Source: Microbacterium sp. MYb45 (GTDB lineage Bacteria > Actinomycetota > Actinomycetes > Actinomycetales > Microbacteriaceae). From it: a stretch of 64,000 nt of DNA. The number at the start of each line of letters is the position of its first letter. The first letter of the stretch is position 1. The position numbers were made by a program, and so were the translations under genes. The notes under the pieces are model-generated. The model saw only the letters and a list, made by a program, of their open reading frames with translations. It searched no databases and was not told the DNA's origin. Positions 39,692 through 48,594 of this stretch are shown one piece after another. The DNA is taken from assembly GCF_002979655.1 (NCBI RefSeq), contig NZ_PCPG01000004.1, positions 1 through 64,000 of the forward strand. The letters run 5' to 3'.

Positions 39692-40606
39692 TCAGGTACG
39701 GAGCCAACGCCTGATCGCGAAGCCGGCGGACAACGCGGCCAGGACGACGCCGATGCCGATCAGCACCGGCACGACGAGCATCGCGTCCTGCATCGTCACC
39801 CAGGTCGTGATGAACGGGACGCGGCCTCGCAGGTAGCCGTTCACCCCGAAATGCATGCCGGCGACGACCGCGGCACTGGCCAGCGCCGAGCCGAGGAACG
39901 CCGCGAACACGCCTTCGAGCACGAACGGTGTCTGGATGAACCGGTTCGAGGCGCCGACCAGGCGCATGATGCCGATCTCCTTGCGACGCGCATACGCCGA
40001 CAACCGGATCGTCGTCCCGATCAGCAGGGTCGCCGCTATCAGCATGAGCACCGCTATGCCGACGGCGATATACGTCGCGACGGTCAAAGCGGAGAACAGC
40101 GGCTCGAGGTATTGGAGCTGATCCTTGACCTGCTCCACTCCGGCCTGGCCGCTGAATGCCTCGGCGAGCACCTGCGACTGCCCCGGGTCTTTCATCGTCA
40201 CGAAGAAGACCTCGAATGCCTGGTCGGGCGTGAGCACACTCGCCTGGTCCTCGCCGAGCTGCTCGACGAGCTTGGCGTACGTGTCCTCCTTGGTATCGAA
40301 GGTCAGCGAGCTGATGAGCGGTGCCAGCGCGTCGCCTTCGAGCTGCGCCCGGACCGCGGCCACCTGCTCCTCGCTCGCGGCTCCGTCGATGCAGGTTTCG
40401 GATTCCGAGACCGCGGAGCACATGTACACGGCGACCTGGGCACGCTCGGCCCAGTAACCCCGCATGACGCCGATCTGCGACTGCATCAGGATCGCCGCGC
40501 CGACGAAGGTGAGCGAGACGAAGGTGACGAGGATCACCGAGATGACCATCGAGATGTTCCGTCGGAGACCGCCCAGGGCCTCGGTCAGGATGAGTCCGAT
40601 TCTCAT
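39692..40606 (-). CDS. ftsX: Cell division protein FtsX
   Basis: 304 aa. Four-helix membrane subunit of the FtsEX complex that activates peptidoglycan hydrolases. Helix at about 20-43, a periplasmic loop (44-175) with two Cys, then helices around 178, 225 and 270. MRLVGASNRFIQTPFVLEG is the usual cytoplasmic signature. Overlaps ftsE by 4 bp. Confidence 0.95.
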   Translation of the reverse strand: MRIGLILTEALGGLRRNISMVISVILVTFVSLTFVGAAILMQSQIGVMRGYWAERAQVAVYMCSAVSESETCIDGAASEEQVAAVRAQLEGDALAPLISSLTFDTKEDTYAKLVEQLGEDQASVLTPDQAFEVFFVTMKDPGQSQVLAEAFSGQAGVEQVKDQLQYLEPLFSALTVATYIAVGIAVLMLIAATLLIGTTIRLSAYARRKEIGIMRLVGASNRFIQTPFVLEGVFAAFLGSALASAAVVAGMHFGVNGYLRGRVPFITTWVTMQDAMLVVPVLIGIGVVLAALSAGFAIRRWLRT

Positions 40607-41745
40607 GAGGTCGGGCCCACTTCCTCGTCGTCTTCGTCGGAGAGCCCGAGGCGATCTGCGACTCCGAGCTCGGCGACATCGACGGTGGGCAGGGTGATCG
40701 GGTGCGTGCGCGGTCGGACGACCGCCGGCGGCTCCGTCACGGTCGGCGGCTCGACGACGGCCGGTGATTCCGCGACGGTCGGCGGCTCCACGACAGCGGC
40801 GATGGCGCCGGTCGCCGGGACGGCACTCGACTCCGGGGGTTCGACCGTGCGCGGGGGTTCGGCCTTCTGCGGAGCACCTGCCGGAGCATCCGAGGCGCGC
40901 TCGTCTGCGGCGGCCTTCCGCTGCGAGCTGAGCTCTTCGGCGAGAGCAGCGCGGACCGAGGAGAGGTCCGCCGTCTGACGCTGGACCTCCTGCACCGCCG
41001 TCAACGCCGCTGCGGCGGCAGCACCGCGCACCTTCTCCGGCACGAGGCGCGGGATGTTGGAGGTGTCGCCGTATCCGCCGTGAACCTCGTCACGCACCAT
41101 CTCGCCGTCGCGCAGCTCGATCACCCGGCGCTGCATCTGGTCGACGAAGCCGGCCTCGTGCGTAGCCATCAGCACGGTAGTGCCGCCGGCGTTGATGCGA
41201 GCAAGAAGCTGCATGATGTCGACGGAGGTCGCAGGGTCGAGGTTGCCTGTGGGCTCGTCGGCGAGCAGCACCTGCGGACGATTGACGAGGGCACGAGCGA
41301 TCGCGACGCGCTGCTGCTCGCCGCCGGACAGCTCATGCGGCATGCGCTTCTGCTTGCCGTCGAGTCCCACGAGCGCGAGTGCCTCGGGCACTGCCTGCTG
41401 GATGAATCCCCGCGAAGAGCCGGTCACCTGCAGGGTGAAGGCGACGTTCTGGTAGACCGTCTTCGACGGCAGGAGGCGGAAGTCCTGGAACACCGAACCG
41501 ATGTGGCGCCGGAAATAGGGCACCTTGCGGTTGGCGAGCGAGCGGAGGTCCCGGCCGAGCACGGCGACGCGGCCTGCCGTGGGTACGTCTTCGCGCAGGA
41601 TCAGACGAAGACAGGAGGACTTGCCGGAGCCCGAGGCGCCGACGAGGAAGACGAACTCCCCGCGTTGCACTTCGAAGTCGACACCGGAGAGGGCGGGCTT
41701 CGACGTCCCGCGGTAGCGTTTCGTGACGTTCTCGAACCGAATCAT
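40603..41745 (-). CDS. ftsE: Cell division ATPase FtsE with a long Pro/Glu-rich C-terminal tail
   Basis: 380 aa; typical FtsE is about 230. The ABC domain fills residues 1-225: Walker A GASGSGKSS, signature [15 protein letters not shown], Walker B VLLADEPTGNLDPA, H-loop MATHEAG. Residues 226-380 are extra: a charged helical part (AAAALTAVQEVQRQTADLSS), then tandem PPTV/PPAV elements (PPTVAESPAVVEPPTVTEP) and an acidic end (DEDDEEVGPTS). The tail may bind other divisome proteins. Overlaps ftsX by 4 bp. Confidence 0.93.
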   Translation of the reverse strand: MIRFENVTKRYRGTSKPALSGVDFEVQRGEFVFLVGASGSGKSSCLRLILREDVPTAGRVAVLGRDLRSLANRKVPYFRRHIGSVFQDFRLLPSKTVYQNVAFTLQVTGSSRGFIQQAVPEALALVGLDGKQKRMPHELSGGEQQRVAIARALVNRPQVLLADEPTGNLDPATSVDIMQLLARINAGGTTVLMATHEAGFVDQMQRRVIELRDGEMVRDEVHGGYGDTSNIPRLVPEKVRGAAAAAALTAVQEVQRQTADLSSVRAALAEELSSQRKAAADERASDAPAGAPQKAEPPRTVEPPESSAVPATGAIAAVVEPPTVAESPAVVEPPTVTEPPAVVRPRTHPITLPTVDVAELGVADRLGLSDEDDEEVGPTS

Positions 41746-41929
41746 GACGGTTCGAGCCTAAGCGCGCCCCTCCTGCTGACCGCGAGCGACACCCCGCACC
41801 GGCGCGTCCGCATCCGGAGAGCATGGGGATTGCTCCCCATCAGGAACTCCCTGCGAAGTCACCGGCCACTGCTATACATAAGGGTGCGGTCGCACCATGG
41901 AGCGGCCGAATCGTCTTCGAGGGGGACCC

Positions 41930-42982
41930 ATGAGCACGACACCTGCAGGTTGGTACGACGACGGCAGCGGACGCCAGCGGTGGTGGGACGGTGAGCAGTG
42001 GACGGAGCACTTCGCTCCGGACGCGACCGCCGCAGCCGATGCGGAGTCGGCACCGGTGGCACCGGATGCCGCCGAGGCGTCGACCGGGATCGAGACACCG
42101 GCGACCGACGCTCCCGCCGTCGACGAGGAGCCCTCTTATGACGCACCGGAGGCACCGTCCACCGATGACACCGTGATCCGCACCTCCGCCGAGGCGCCGA
42201 CCGCCGCGACCACACCGCTCGGCGACGACGTGGCCGCCTACGCGGCTCCGGCAGCGCCCGACTACTCCCCCACGGCCACGCCGGAACAGCCCGTGTCGAG
42301 CTACCCGGGCGCGGCTCCGGCATACCCCGGCGCGGGCGCAGCCTCCGGCTATCCCGCAGCTGCCCCGTACGTGCAGACCGAGCCGGAAGCTCCGAAGAAG
42401 CCGTCGGTGCTCGGACTCGTCGGACTCGGGCTGTCGGCCGTCGGCACGATCCTGGCGTTCATCCCGCTGATCGGCTTCATCGGCTTCATCCTCCTCGGCG
42501 CGGGCTTCATCGTCTCCCTCATCTCGCTCTTCCTGAAGGGGAAGAAGTGGCCGGGGATCACCGGCCTGATCCTCTCCGTTGTCGGCGGCATCATCAGCGC
42601 CGTGATGTTCTTCGTCTTCTTCTTCGCTATCGCCCAGAACGCGAGTGAAGAGATGAACAACCTGCCCAGCTCCTCGCCGTCGATCGAAGCCACCGAGCCG
42701 GGCGAGACCGACGGGACGGACGGCGCCGACGACGGCACGCGTCCCACCTCGGCCGAGGTGGCGGTCGGACTGACCGCGATCCTGGCCGCCGAAGGCACGG
42801 AGGGCTACACCGAGCCGCAGATCACGTGCCTCTCGGACCTTCTCGTCGAGTCCGAGCTCGACAACTCGACGCTGCGCGCGATCGCGGAGAGCGACGGCAC
42901 GCTGACGGATGTCGACGCCGCGTACGGTTTCGCCGAGGTACTGGGCGACACCGAAGCCATCACCGCGTGCTTCGTCCCCTGA
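41930..42982 (+). CDS. DUF2510 membrane protein, first of a tandem pair
   Basis: 350 aa from ATG 41930, with GAGGGGG upstream. The DUF2510 motif (AGWYDDGSGRQRWWDGEQWTEH) is at residues 6-27. A Pro/Ala/Thr-rich stretch (28-155) leads to two membrane helices (about 160-230) joined by the loop KGKKWPGITGLIL, shared with the next gene. The C-terminal ~100 residues are outside the membrane, acidic, with two Cys (TCLSDLL, ACFVP), and no recognised domain. TATACA at 41873 could be its -10. Confidence 0.8.
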   Translation: MSTTPAGWYDDGSGRQRWWDGEQWTEHFAPDATAAADAESAPVAPDAAEASTGIETPATDAPAVDEEPSYDAPEAPSTDDTVIRTSAEAPTAATTPLGDDVAAYAAPAAPDYSPTATPEQPVSSYPGAAPAYPGAGAASGYPAAAPYVQTEPEAPKKPSVLGLVGLGLSAVGTILAFIPLIGFIGFILLGAGFIVSLISLFLKGKKWPGITGLILSVVGGIISAVMFFVFFFAIAQNASEEMNNLPSSSPSIEATEPGETDGTDGADDGTRPTSAEVAVGLTAILAAEGTEGYTEPQITCLSDLLVESELDNSTLRAIAESDGTLTDVDAAYGFAEVLGDTEAITACFVP

Positions 42983-43007
42983 GCCGTCGGACGAGCGGAA
43001 CCATCTG

Positions 43008-43964
43008 ATGACGACGCCTGCCGGCTGGTATGACGACGGCTCCGGCAGCCTGCGGTGGTGGGACGGCACGCAGTGGACCGCGCACGTGCGGACCTCCGAC
43101 GATGCGCCGGTGGCCCCGGAACGACCGTCGGTCGAGCCGGTTGCCTCCGCCGTGCCGTCGCCCGCCACAGCGCCGTTCACCCCGCCCTACACGCTGCCCT
43201 CGTCGGGGGTGTCGACCGAGCGGGTGATCGCGCCTGACCTCGTCGGAGCACCCGGCGGAGCGTGGGGTGCGCCGGCACCGCAGCCACCCGCGCCCGGAGT
43301 GTCGGTGCTCGGAATCATCGGTCTCGCCGTGGTGGTCGTCGGCGTCGTGTGCGCCTGCATCCCGGTGATCTCGATCGTCGGCTGGGCGCTTCTCGGCGTC
43401 GGATTCGTGCTGTCGCTCGTGTCCCTGTTCCTCCGCGGCCGCAAGTGGCCGGGGATCACGGGGCTGGTGGTGTCGGCGATCGGAGCGCTCCTGGCGTTCG
43501 CCGTGTCGCTGCTGCTGCTCGCGACCGTCTCGGCCCCGGCCGACGCCGCTGCGAGCGCCGAGGAGCGCACGGACCCCGCGTCGATCGAGGGTGCCGAGAT
43601 GGTGCCCTTCGCCGAGCTCGAGGTCGGCGACTGCCTGCCGTTCGTCGACTACGAGGACACGGGTCAGATCTACGAGTTGCCCGTCGTCCCGTGCGAGCGG
43701 CCGCATACGGATGAGGTGTACTTCATCTTCGAGGTCGATGAGGAGGCGTTCCCCGGCGACGATGCTCTCGGCGAAGCGGCATGGGACGGCTGCGCCTCGC
43801 ACTTCGACGCATACGTCGGCATCGCCTACGAAGACTCGGTGCTGGATTTCTACACCTATCAGCCGACGGAGACCTCCTGGGCCCGCGCGGACGATCGCAC
43901 CGTCCAGTGCATCCTGTACAGCTATGAAGACGTGACCGGCACTCTCGAGGGTGCGAAATACTGA
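43008..43964 (+). CDS. DUF2510 membrane protein with C-terminal septum-formation domain
   Basis: 318 aa from ATG 43008, 25 bp after its tandem partner. DUF2510 (PAGWYDDGSGSLRWWDG) first, Pro-rich linker, two or three helices with the shared loop RGRKWPGITGLVV, then an extracellular domain with ELEVGDCLPFVDYED, VPCERPHTDEVYFIFEV and VQCILYSYE: the cysteine pattern of the Septum_form family. Role in division is suggested by that name and by the neighbours ftsEX, but is unproven. Confidence 0.8.
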   Translation: MTTPAGWYDDGSGSLRWWDGTQWTAHVRTSDDAPVAPERPSVEPVASAVPSPATAPFTPPYTLPSSGVSTERVIAPDLVGAPGGAWGAPAPQPPAPGVSVLGIIGLAVVVVGVVCACIPVISIVGWALLGVGFVLSLVSLFLRGRKWPGITGLVVSAIGALLAFAVSLLLLATVSAPADAAASAEERTDPASIEGAEMVPFAELEVGDCLPFVDYEDTGQIYELPVVPCERPHTDEVYFIFEVDEEAFPGDDALGEAAWDGCASHFDAYVGIAYEDSVLDFYTYQPTETSWARADDRTVQCILYSYEDVTGTLEGAKY

Positions 43965-43974
43965 CGAGTCACAC

Positions 43975-44008
43975 GAAGAAGGCCCCGGAGTGATCCGGGG
44001 CCTTCTTC
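43975..44008. terminator. Bidirectional terminator between the DUF2510 pair and prfB
   Basis: GAAGAAGGCCCCGGA and TCCGGGGCCTTCTTC form a perfect 15-bp stem with a GTGA loop; A-run on one side and T-run on the other serve both convergent genes. Confidence 0.95.
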
Positions 44009-44014
44009 ATGGAT

Positions 44015-45124
44015 TCAGTCTTCGATCTTGCGCTTGCGCCAGCGGATGCCCGCGGAGATGAAGTCATCCAGGTCTCCGTCGAACACGGCAGCCGGGTTGC
44101 CCGACTCCTGGCCGGTGCGCAGATCCTTCACCAGCTGCTGGCCATAGAGGAAGTACGAGCGCATCTGGTCACCCCAGCTCGCGGTGATGTTGCCCGCGAG
44201 CTCCTTCTTCTTCGCTGCTTCCTGTTCCTTCTGCAACAGCAGCAGTCGGGTCTGCAGCACGCGCATGGCGGCGGCGCGGTTCTGAATCTGCGACTTCTCG
44301 TTCTGCATCGACACGACGATGCCGGTCGGAAGGTGCGTCAGGCGCACAGCGGAGTCGGTCGTGTTGACCGACTGACCGCCGGGGCCGGAGGACCGGAACA
44401 CATCGACGCGGATGTCGTTCTCGGGGATGTCGACCTCGGTCGCCTCCTCCATCAGCGGGATGACCTCGACCGCGGCGAACGACGTCTGACGCTTGTCGGC
44501 TGATCCGAACGGGCTGATGCGGGCCAGACGGTGGGTGCCGGCCTCGACCGAGATGGTGCCGAACGCGTAGGGCGCGTCGATCTCGAACGTCGCCGACTTG
44601 ATGCCGGCGCCCTCCGCGTAGGAGGTGTCCATGACCTTGACCGGGTACTTGTGGCGCTCGGCCCAGCGCAGGTACATGCGCATCAGCATCTCGGCGAAGT
44701 CGGTGGCGTCGTCGCCGCCCGCACCGGAGCGGATGGTGATGATGGCACTGCGCTCGTCGTACTCGCCGTCGAGCAGAGTCTGCACCTCGAGCTGGTTGAT
44801 CAGGTCGGTGAGCGAGGCGAGTTCGGTGCGAGCCTCCTGCGCGGACTCCTCATCCCCCATCTCGTTCGCGAGACCCACGAGCACCTCGAGGTCGTCGAGA
44901 CGCTGCGCGATGCCGGTGATGCGGGCGAGCTCGGACTGACGGTGGCTGAGTGCGCTGGTGACCTTCTGCGCGTTCTCGGTGTCGTCCCAGAGGTCGGGGG
45001 CACCGGCCTCCTCGCTGAGACGCGCGATGTCGTCGCGGAGACGGGAGACATCGACGACCTCGCTGATGTCGCCGAAGGTGTGCCTGAGCGCCTGGATTTC
45101 GGCGGAGAGATCTAGTTCGAGCAT
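44015..45124 (-). CDS. prfB: Peptide chain release factor 2
   Basis: 369 aa in one uninterrupted frame; no programmed frameshift as in E. coli. Reads UGA/UAA stops. The codon-recognition SPF (204-206, ISPFGSAD) and the GGQ (249-251, SGPGGQSVN) are intact. The usual neighbour ftsE lies 2.3 kb away because of the inserted DUF2510 pair. Confidence 0.97.
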   Translation of the reverse strand: MLELDLSAEIQALRHTFGDISEVVDVSRLRDDIARLSEEAGAPDLWDDTENAQKVTSALSHRQSELARITGIAQRLDDLEVLVGLANEMGDEESAQEARTELASLTDLINQLEVQTLLDGEYDERSAIITIRSGAGGDDATDFAEMLMRMYLRWAERHKYPVKVMDTSYAEGAGIKSATFEIDAPYAFGTISVEAGTHRLARISPFGSADKRQTSFAAVEVIPLMEEATEVDIPENDIRVDVFRSSGPGGQSVNTTDSAVRLTHLPTGIVVSMQNEKSQIQNRAAAMRVLQTRLLLLQKEQEAAKKKELAGNITASWGDQMRSYFLYGQQLVKDLRTGQESGNPAAVFDGDLDDFISAGIRWRKRKIED

Positions 45125-45203
45125 GACACCTCAGCCTAACGTGCCGCCCGCACGCACGGGGACCTCGTCTTCGACGGCACATCGGCCGGAGTAGCGTGAA
45201 GAC

Positions 45204-46496
45204 GTGAGCAGTGCATCGGCGGTCCTTCGACAGTTCGGACCCATGGTGTACCTGCCGACGGTCCTGTTCGCGCTCGGCGAGGGCGCCGTGATCCCGCTCA
45301 TCCCGGTGCTGGCGGCATCCATGGGCGCAGACGTGGCGTTCGCCGCGCTCGTGGCGTCGGCGTTGGTGATCGGCCAGCTGTGCGGCAACCTCCCTGCCGG
45401 ATGGGCGGTGGGCAGGATCGGCGAGCGGTACACGATGGTGATCGCCGGCGTGATCGCGATCATCGCAGGGATCGGGATGGTGTTCGCGCCCTCGCTCGGT
45501 GTGCTCGCGGCGTCGGTGTTCCTGCTCGGCATCTGCGCGGCGGCCTTCGGCCTCGCCCGTCACGCGTTCATGACCACCCGCGTGCCGGTCGCCTTCCGTG
45601 CGCGCTCCCTCTCGCTGCTCGGCGGCAGCTTCCGCCTCGGAATCTTCATCGGGCCGTTCGTCGCCGCCGGGCTCCTGCAGCTCTTCGGCAGCGAGAGTGC
45701 GGCGATCTGGTTCTTCCTGGGCTGCCTCGTCGTGATGGTCGTGCTGGTCCTCTTCGGGCCCGACCCCGAGAAAGCGATCGCTCCCCTTCCGTCGACCACT
45801 CACGAGCGCTATCTGGAGGACTCCGGTGAGGCCGTGAGCGGATCCATCCCGACGATCGAACGGCTGGGGATCTTCCAAACCATGTGGCGACAGCGCGCGG
45901 TGCTCGGGCGCCTCGGACTGGCCGCCGCCTCACTCTCCGCCGTCCGATCCGCCCGACAGGTCGTGCTCCCTCTGTGGGGACTCTCGCTGGGACTGGATGC
46001 CTCGACGATCGCCCTCGTGGTCGGCGTCTCCGGCGCGATCGACTTCGCGCTGTTCTATGCGAGTGGCCAGGTGATGGACCGCTTCGGGCGGTTGTGGGCG
46101 GCGATGCCCGCGATGGTGCTGATGGGTGCCGGCTTCCTCGCCCTGTCGTTCACGCACGATGTCGACGCCGCGGTGCTGTGGTTCGGGATGTTCGCGGCGG
46201 TGCTGGGCGTCGGCAACGGCCTGTCCAGCGGCATCCTGCTGACTCTCGGCGCGGACGTGGCCCCGAAGCGCGAGCCGGCCGCCTTCCTGGGCTCCTGGCG
46301 GACGCTGACCGATGCCGGCGGTGCGCTCGCGCCGTTGCTGGTCTCGGCGATAACCGCCGTCGCCGCACTGCCGTTCGCCGCAGCCGCCATGGGTGTGATC
46401 GGTCTCGTCGGCGCGGCAGGGTTCGTGCGCTGGATACCGAGGTTCGTACCGCGGGAGCGACCGAACGACAACCCGACCGACGAGGGTGCGGAATGA
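45204..46496 (+). CDS. MFS transporter
   Basis: 430 aa from GTG 45204. Twelve predicted helices. The motif-A-like loop GNLPAGWAVGRIGERYTM (between helices 2 and 3) and SFRLGIFIGPFVAAGLL are typical of major facilitator drug/sugar exporters. A second-half loop reads SGQVMDRFGRLWAAM. Substrate unknown. Ends in a 4-bp overlap with the NUDIX gene. Confidence 0.88.
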   Translation: MSSASAVLRQFGPMVYLPTVLFALGEGAVIPLIPVLAASMGADVAFAALVASALVIGQLCGNLPAGWAVGRIGERYTMVIAGVIAIIAGIGMVFAPSLGVLAASVFLLGICAAAFGLARHAFMTTRVPVAFRARSLSLLGGSFRLGIFIGPFVAAGLLQLFGSESAAIWFFLGCLVVMVVLVLFGPDPEKAIAPLPSTTHERYLEDSGEAVSGSIPTIERLGIFQTMWRQRAVLGRLGLAAASLSAVRSARQVVLPLWGLSLGLDASTIALVVGVSGAIDFALFYASGQVMDRFGRLWAAMPAMVLMGAGFLALSFTHDVDAAVLWFGMFAAVLGVGNGLSSGILLTLGADVAPKREPAAFLGSWRTLTDAGGALAPLLVSAITAVAALPFAAAAMGVIGLVGAAGFVRWIPRFVPRERPNDNPTDEGAE

Positions 46497-47053
46497 TCAC
46501 GAATCTGACGGCCGATGCCCATCGTCTGGTCTCGACGTTCGTGCCCCGCTCCGAGCGTGACCGCCGCGCACACGCGGACTTCGCCTCGTTCTTCGGGGAG
46601 GCCCGGGGGCCGGTGCATCGCGGCTCAGGTCCGGATCATCTGACCGCCTCGTGCGTGGTCTTCGACGCCTCGCTGCAACACACGCTGCTCGTCTTCCACC
46701 GCAAGGGACAGTTCTGGGTGCAGCCGGGGGGTCACGTCGAGCGCGGCGACGACTCTGTCGTGAGCGCAGCACTGCGGGAGCTGCGTGAGGAGACCGGTAT
46801 CGTGACGGACCCACCGGCCGCTCCCCTCGCGTACGACCTCGACCACCATGGGCTGTCCTCCCGCTTCGGTGCCTGCGTCTCGCACCTCGACATCGGGATC
46901 GCCGTCGTGGTCGATCGAGATGCAGGGCTCACCGTCAGCGACGAATCCGAGGATCTGCGCTGGTGGCCGGTCGACGCGCTGCCTACCGAGATACCGCCAC
47001 AGCTCGAGCCCCGGCTCGACGGTCTGCTCGCGCAGCTACGCGATCCCCGCTGA
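46493..47053 (+). CDS. NUDIX hydrolase
   Basis: 186 aa from ATG 46493, overlapping the MFS stop (ATGA). The nudix box is GGHVERGDDSVVSAAL, then RELREETGI, with an Asp where most have Glu and one extra residue. It hydrolyses a nucleoside diphosphate linked to something unknown. Coupled translation suggests shared use with the transporter. Confidence 0.88.
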   Translation: MITNLTADAHRLVSTFVPRSERDRRAHADFASFFGEARGPVHRGSGPDHLTASCVVFDASLQHTLLVFHRKGQFWVQPGGHVERGDDSVVSAALRELREETGIVTDPPAAPLAYDLDHHGLSSRFGACVSHLDIGIAVVVDRDAGLTVSDESEDLRWWPVDALPTEIPPQLEPRLDGLLAQLRDPR

Positions 47054-47066
47054 ACCGACTCGCTCG

Positions 47067-47507
47067 TCAACGCAGCGCGGTGCGACTCGTCGCCGTGGAC
47101 TCCAGGCGGACGCCGTCGGGCACGAACGGGGACAACAGGGGCGGATGCCACGAGGCCGCCACGGTCACTCGCGCAGACACCCCGTCCGGAGTCCTGGCCG
47201 AGACGAGTGACGCCTCCCCCGGCAATGCACTCACCAACTCGGCCGCCTGCTCCGTCACCGCGGCATCCGTCAGCTCGGCCCGAACCGCACCATCGATCGC
47301 CTGCACGGTGAATCCGTCCGCCCCGGCGAGCGCGGCGGAGTCGGCGAGCGCGTCCAGTCGCTTCTGCGCGAGATAGAGGTCGGTGGCGCAGACACACACG
47401 AAGATCACCACCAGGGCGAGGAGCACATAGCCGAGGATCAACGGAAGCGTGCTGCCGTCATCGCCCATGCCGGCCGCCCGCGCTCCGCGCATACTGCGGC
47501 CGCTCAC
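47067..47507 (-). CDS. Rv3654c-like TadE/TadG pseudopilin-family protein
   Basis: 146 aa from GTG 47507, which gives a 4-bp overlap with the preceding gene. A short N-terminus, a helix (GSTLPLILGYVLLALVVIFVC), then AQKRLDALADSAALAGADGF, the usual start of the TadG/Rv3654c domain outside the membrane. The Glu found after the cleavage Gly in pseudopilins is missing. Last gene of the Tad operon. Confidence 0.75.
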   Translation of the reverse strand: MSGRSMRGARAAGMGDDGSTLPLILGYVLLALVVIFVCVCATDLYLAQKRLDALADSAALAGADGFTVQAIDGAVRAELTDAAVTEQAAELVSALPGEASLVSARTPDGVSARVTVAASWHPPLLSPFVPDGVRLESTATSRTALR

Positions 47508-47938
47508 TCCGAGCCCCACAGCCTCGACATCTTCTGCACGGATTGCGCCTGCACGGGCACCGCGGTGGATCGATCCAAGGCGAGGATCTCCGGCACCAGC
47601 GGGAGTCGCGCCCGCGTGGCGACGGTGACGATGATCGTCGCTCCGGCAGAAGGGCATTCGGTGCCCGTGGGGCGACAGGAGAGTGTGAGATCGACCGCGC
47701 CGGCATCGAGCCCGTACTCGTCGATCACCTGTGCGAGCACGACGTCGCCGCGTGCCGCGGCCGACGCGGCGTCGGGAGCCTGCGCGATGGCGCGGGCGAT
47801 GTGGCGAGCGGCCGCCTCCGCTCCGAGAATCTGCTCCTGGATCGTTCCGAGTGCGACGACGAGGTAGATCATCGGCACCAGGAGGATCACGCCGACGGTG
47901 ATGAACTCGAGCGCCGCGGAACCGGCGTCATCGATCAC
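47504..47938 (-). CDS. TadE-family protein
   Basis: 144 aa from GTG 47938, preceded by GGAGG at 6-nt spacing; an ATG at 47959 is less likely. Short N-terminus, GSAALEF as the processing-site-like motif (Gly, then Glu), a helix (ITVGVILLVPMIYLVVALG), then a soluble part with two Cys. TadE-type pseudopilins take part in Flp pilus assembly. Overlaps the previous gene by 11 bp. Confidence 0.75.
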   Translation of the reverse strand: MIDDAGSAALEFITVGVILLVPMIYLVVALGTIQEQILGAEAAARHIARAIAQAPDAASAAARGDVVLAQVIDEYGLDAGAVDLTLSCRPTGTECPSAGATIIVTVATRARLPLVPEILALDRSTAVPVQAQSVQKMSRLWGSE

Positions 47939-48329
47939 CGAACGCCTCCACCGGTGCATGCGCCTCCACCTCCATCGCGAAAGGTACGCCGATCAGTCCG
48001 AGCAGAGGGAAGGTCGAGCGCACTCGAACGTCGACGGTCTCCTGCCCTCGAGCGCCCGAGGAGCCGATCCGGACGTCTTCGGCATACGACGCACCGATCG
48101 CCCGGGTGATGACCTCCTGGGTGCGCTCGATCCCCTCCTCCTGAGTCGTGTCGGCGAGGGCCGCGTGATACGCGCCCTCCACGGCCGCGTCGTGGACCAC
48201 GTTGCGCACGTACACGGCGAGCGCGAGCTGGAGGACTCCGAGCGTCAGTGCGGTCAGGAGCGTGCCGACCAGGAGGAACTCGACAGGGCTGGATCCGCGT
48301 TCGTCGGCCAGTGCCCGCGCGACGCGCAT
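47928..48329 (-). CDS. TadE-family protein
   Basis: 133 aa. N-terminus DERGSSPVEF with the Gly-x4-Glu pattern, then a helix (LLVGTLLTALTLGVLQLALAVY) and RNVVHDAAVEGAYHAAL. Typical TadE pseudopilin. Starts one base past the pilin-like stop and overlaps the next gene by 11 bp. Confidence 0.8.
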   Translation of the reverse strand: MRVARALADERGSSPVEFLLVGTLLTALTLGVLQLALAVYVRNVVHDAAVEGAYHAALADTTQEEGIERTQEVITRAIGASYAEDVRIGSSGARGQETVDVRVRSTFPLLGLIGVPFAMEVEAHAPVEAFGDR

Positions 48330-48330
48330 G

Positions 48331-48561
48331 TCAGAGCCCGGAGACGCGCTGGATCGCCTGCTCGAACAGGGTGGTCAGCGCCGGACCGGCCACAGCCCAG
48401 ATCAAGACGACCAATCCGGCGGTCATCAGCGTGACGAGCACCCAGCCGGGTACGTCTCCGGTCTCGTCGCGGGCGAACGCGTCGACGCGGCTCGCTGCAG
48501 AGCGCCACCAGCGTCGCCGGGTGCCCTGTCGGTGACGGGTGTCCAGTGAAGGTGCAAACAT
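48331..48561 (-). CDS. Short Flp-like pilin candidate
   Basis: 76 aa from ATG 48561 with AAAGGA upstream. One C-terminal helix (VPGWVLVTLMTAGLVVLIWAV) after a charged, basic start. The position in the operon and the size fit the Flp pilin, but the consensus Gly-x4-Glu-Tyr is not seen (DETGDVPGW instead). Confidence 0.65.
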   Translation of the reverse strand: MFAPSLDTRHRQGTRRRWWRSAASRVDAFARDETGDVPGWVLVTLMTAGLVVLIWAVAGPALTTLFEQAIQRVSGL

Positions 48562-48594
48562 GGTCGTCCTTTCATGGCCGATCATCATGGCCGA

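Noticed and set aside
44015..45124. Programmed +1 frameshift in prfB
   Set aside because: The reading frame is continuous from start to stop; no CUUUGA-type site.
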